Below are positions 5,044-5,709 of a stretch of DNA of 5,709 bases, piece after piece. Under the pieces are notes generated by a model, which had not been told where the DNA came from, searched no databases, and was given only the letters and a program-made list of their open reading frames with translations. Made by a program: the position numbers and the translations under genes. The stretch lies in assembly GCA_945865705.1 (NCBI GenBank), contig CAMBEY010000197.1:1-5709 (forward strand), read 5' to 3'. The DNA is from Candidatus Sulfopaludibacter sp. SbA3 (GTDB lineage Bacteria > Acidobacteriota > Terriglobia > 2-12-FULL-54-10). Every line of letters begins with the position of its first letter. The first letter of the stretch is position 1.

Positions 5044-5129
5044 GATGCCCTCCGGGCATCATTACCGGAGCCGACATCTTGCGGGCAACTTTGTTGCAAT
5101 CAGCGGCGGTACGGGCGGCGGCAACATTC

Positions 5130-5636
5130 CTATCGTTCGCGCCAGAGGGGGTAGAGCAGGCCAACGCCGCAAATGGCCGCGATGGCGACTGCGGAGAGTA
5201 GAGGCGAGACTCCGGCCAGAGTGAAGTTTCCTGATAGTGCGGAGGCCAGCAGTTGCGATGTGCCTTGCACGGCAGCGGTTTCGATCGCGCCCGGCAGCAC
5301 GAGGCCCACCACGGTGGCGACGATCATCAGGGCCAGCAGGGCAAAGCCTCCGGCGAGCGCATCCATGATGCGGATCGGGCGATGCGCGCGCTCGCTCCGG
5401 GCGTAGCGCTCCATCAATTCATGCTTCCACCACAGCAAGCTGGCATCGGGCAGGCCAGTGTCGAGCAGGGAAAACGTTTCCGCGGGACGCGCCATCTCGC
5501 GCAGCGCGCCCGCCACGACGGACACTTCGCCGCACGCGGCGCACTGGCGGGTGTGTAGCGAAAGTGATTCATTCCACGATCCCGTGCGGGCCGCCCTGGC
5601 GACTGCTTGTTCTTGCGGACAAGGTGTAAGGCTCAT
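5130..5636 (-). CDS. Putative anti-sigma-like membrane protein with reduced zinc-finger motif
   Basis: A 168-residue protein. ATG at 5636-5634 is chosen over the in-frame GTG at 5642 because GAGGAG (5647-5642) lies five bases before the ATG, while the GTG overlaps it. The N-terminal part has HTRQCAACGEV, giving His28, Cys32 and Cys35 from this start, the HxxxCxxC core of zinc-binding anti-sigma domains. The region after it (LWWKHELMERYARSERAHRPIR) is amphipathic and charged. Two hydrophobic segments follow at about 92-117 (ALAGGFALLALMIVATVVGL) and 143-163 (LLSAVAIAAICGVGLLYPLW), so both ends should lie on the cytoplasmic side. Proteins of this type normally hold an ECF sigma factor at the membrane, with the sigma gene just upstream; that neighbour would be beyond the window edge. 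The fold is short and diverged, so the sigma link is inference. Confidence 0.68.
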   Translation of the reverse strand: MSLTPCPQEQAVARAARTGSWNESLSLHTRQCAACGEVSVVAGALREMARPAETFSLLDTGLPDASLLWWKHELMERYARSERAHRPIRIMDALAGGFALLALMIVATVVGLVLPGAIETAAVQGTSQLLASALSGNFTLAGVSPLLSAVAIAAICGVGLLYPLWRER

Positions 5637-5641
5637 ACTCA

Positions 5642-5647
5642 CTCCTC
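5642..5647 (-). promoter_or_regulatory. Ribosome binding site of the anti-sigma-like gene
   Basis: On the minus strand GAGGAG lies five bases before the ATG at 5636, ideal spacing. It decides the start in favour of ATG over the overlapping GTG. Confidence 0.7.
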
Positions 5648-5670
5648 AGCAACTCACAAATCATCTCTCT

Positions 5671-5709
5671 TGGATGTCATTCCGAGCGGCCTGTCCCGAT
5701 TTATCGGGA
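5671..5709. repeat. Partial dispersed repeat (GTCATTCCGAGC type) with terminal hairpin
   Basis: GGATGTCATTCCGAGCGGCC is followed by TCCCGAT-TT-ATCGGGA, a perfect 7-bp stem at 5694-5709 that runs to the last base of the window. From memory, GTCATTCCGAGCG starts a short repeat spread through many genomes, including acidobacterial ones, usually continuing to GAGGAATC. The remainder lies outside, so the assignment is partial. The repeat sits about 30 bases upstream of the anti-sigma-like gene's start, in its leader or promoter region. Confidence 0.5.

Larger units (their letters stand above)
4845..5060. repeat. Symmetric palindromic repeat element (REP/MITE-like)
   Basis: The ends mirror each other. 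Left to right: hairpin CTTGCCC-GAA-GGGCAAG (4845-4861); ACCGTGAATAG leading into hairpin CCGTAGGT-GAA-ACCTACGG (4873-4891); inner hairpin CGGCCC/GGGCCG (4914-4930); inner hairpin CAACCCC-TTC-GGGGTTG (4974-4990); hairpin CCGTAGGT-TGAA-ACCTACGG (5013-5032) leading out through CTATTCACGGT; and hairpin GATGCCC-TCC-GGGCATC (5044-5060). Bases 4862-4880 are the exact reverse complement of 5025-5043 (19 of 19). The outer hairpins differ in sequence but keep the same 7-bp stem and 3-base loop, suggesting that structure is conserved. This matches two REP-like units in inverted orientation, of the kind moved by REP-associated tyrosine transposases. No transposase or clear target duplication is visible. 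Confidence 0.8.
4816..5129. other. Intergenic region filled by a hairpin-rich repeat element
   Basis: No real gene is seen in these 314 bases. Most of the space (4845-5060) is a palindromic element listed separately. After it, GCAAC-TTT-GTTGC (5085-5097) forms one more small hairpin, and 5098-5129 is G-rich plain sequence up to the stop of the minus-strand anti-sigma-like gene. Open frames crossing this area on the plus strand owe their length to the repeat. The hairpins lack T-runs, so they are not standard intrinsic terminators, though they could slow polymerase between the two convergent genes. Confidence 0.6.

Noticed and set aside
4845..5060. CRISPR array
   Set aside because: Repeats are inverted and palindromic, not direct and evenly spaced with unique spacers, and no cas gene is present.
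4879..5224. Plus-strand open frames across the palindromic element
   Set aside because: Their sequence is translated hairpin repeat. No ribosome binding site or domain supports them, although such repeats are often mis-annotated as proteins.
5173..5558. Plus-strand open frames at the right end
   Set aside because: They are antisense to the anti-sigma-like gene, which has a zinc-motif core, two membrane segments and a well-placed ribosome binding site.

Overview
The window reads as a chromosomal segment from a GC-rich, soil-type bacterium, most likely an acidobacterium. The basis is inference: the short anti-sigma-like protein at the right end has a WW-K-x-E-L-x-x-R stretch of a style I associate with Acidobacteria, the right edge carries the start of a GTCATTCCGAGC-type dispersed repeat, and the exported bicupin and MetX-like hydrolase fit that phylum. 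No rRNA or tRNA gene is present to settle it.

Layout. 1-264: the C-terminal 87 codons of transcription termination factor Rho. 265-914: a compact two-gene cassette (DUF4258 toxin-like protein and a short YgiT-type zinc-finger antitoxin-like protein, overlapping ATGA) followed at once by a second, slightly diverged copy of the last ~51 bp of rho. The cassette is therefore bracketed by direct repeats of the rho 3' end, as expected for a small element inserted at, and rebuilding, the end of an essential gene. 925-1374 (minus): a small AT-rich gene for a membrane-anchored protein of unknown function, with a perfect TATAAT box placed so that its mRNA may be leaderless. 1422-2531 (minus): an exported alpha/beta hydrolase of the MetX-like group. 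2532-2857: divergent intergenic region. 2858-3580 (plus): a regulator joining a Cys4 zinc-ribbon-like segment to an XRE-type helix-turn-helix. 3793-4815 (plus): a secreted bicupin whose second barrel alone keeps a full metal site. 4845-5060: a symmetric palindromic element with a 19-bp perfect inverted repeat and at least six hairpins. 5130-5636 (minus): a putative membrane anti-sigma-like protein with a reduced HxxxCxxC motif. 5671-5709: a repeat-like segment cut by the window edge.

How the parts relate. The enzyme genes do not form an obvious pathway. The hydrolase and the XRE-type gene are divergent and could share a regulatory region, and the bicupin follows the regulator on the same strand after 212 bases. 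The stretch from the end of rho to about 1420 is visibly AT-richer than the rest (23 G/C of 60 at 1141-1200 against 41 of 60 at 3061-3120, counted by hand) and looks like acquired DNA. The most noteworthy structure is the toxin-antitoxin-like cassette nested between two rho tails.
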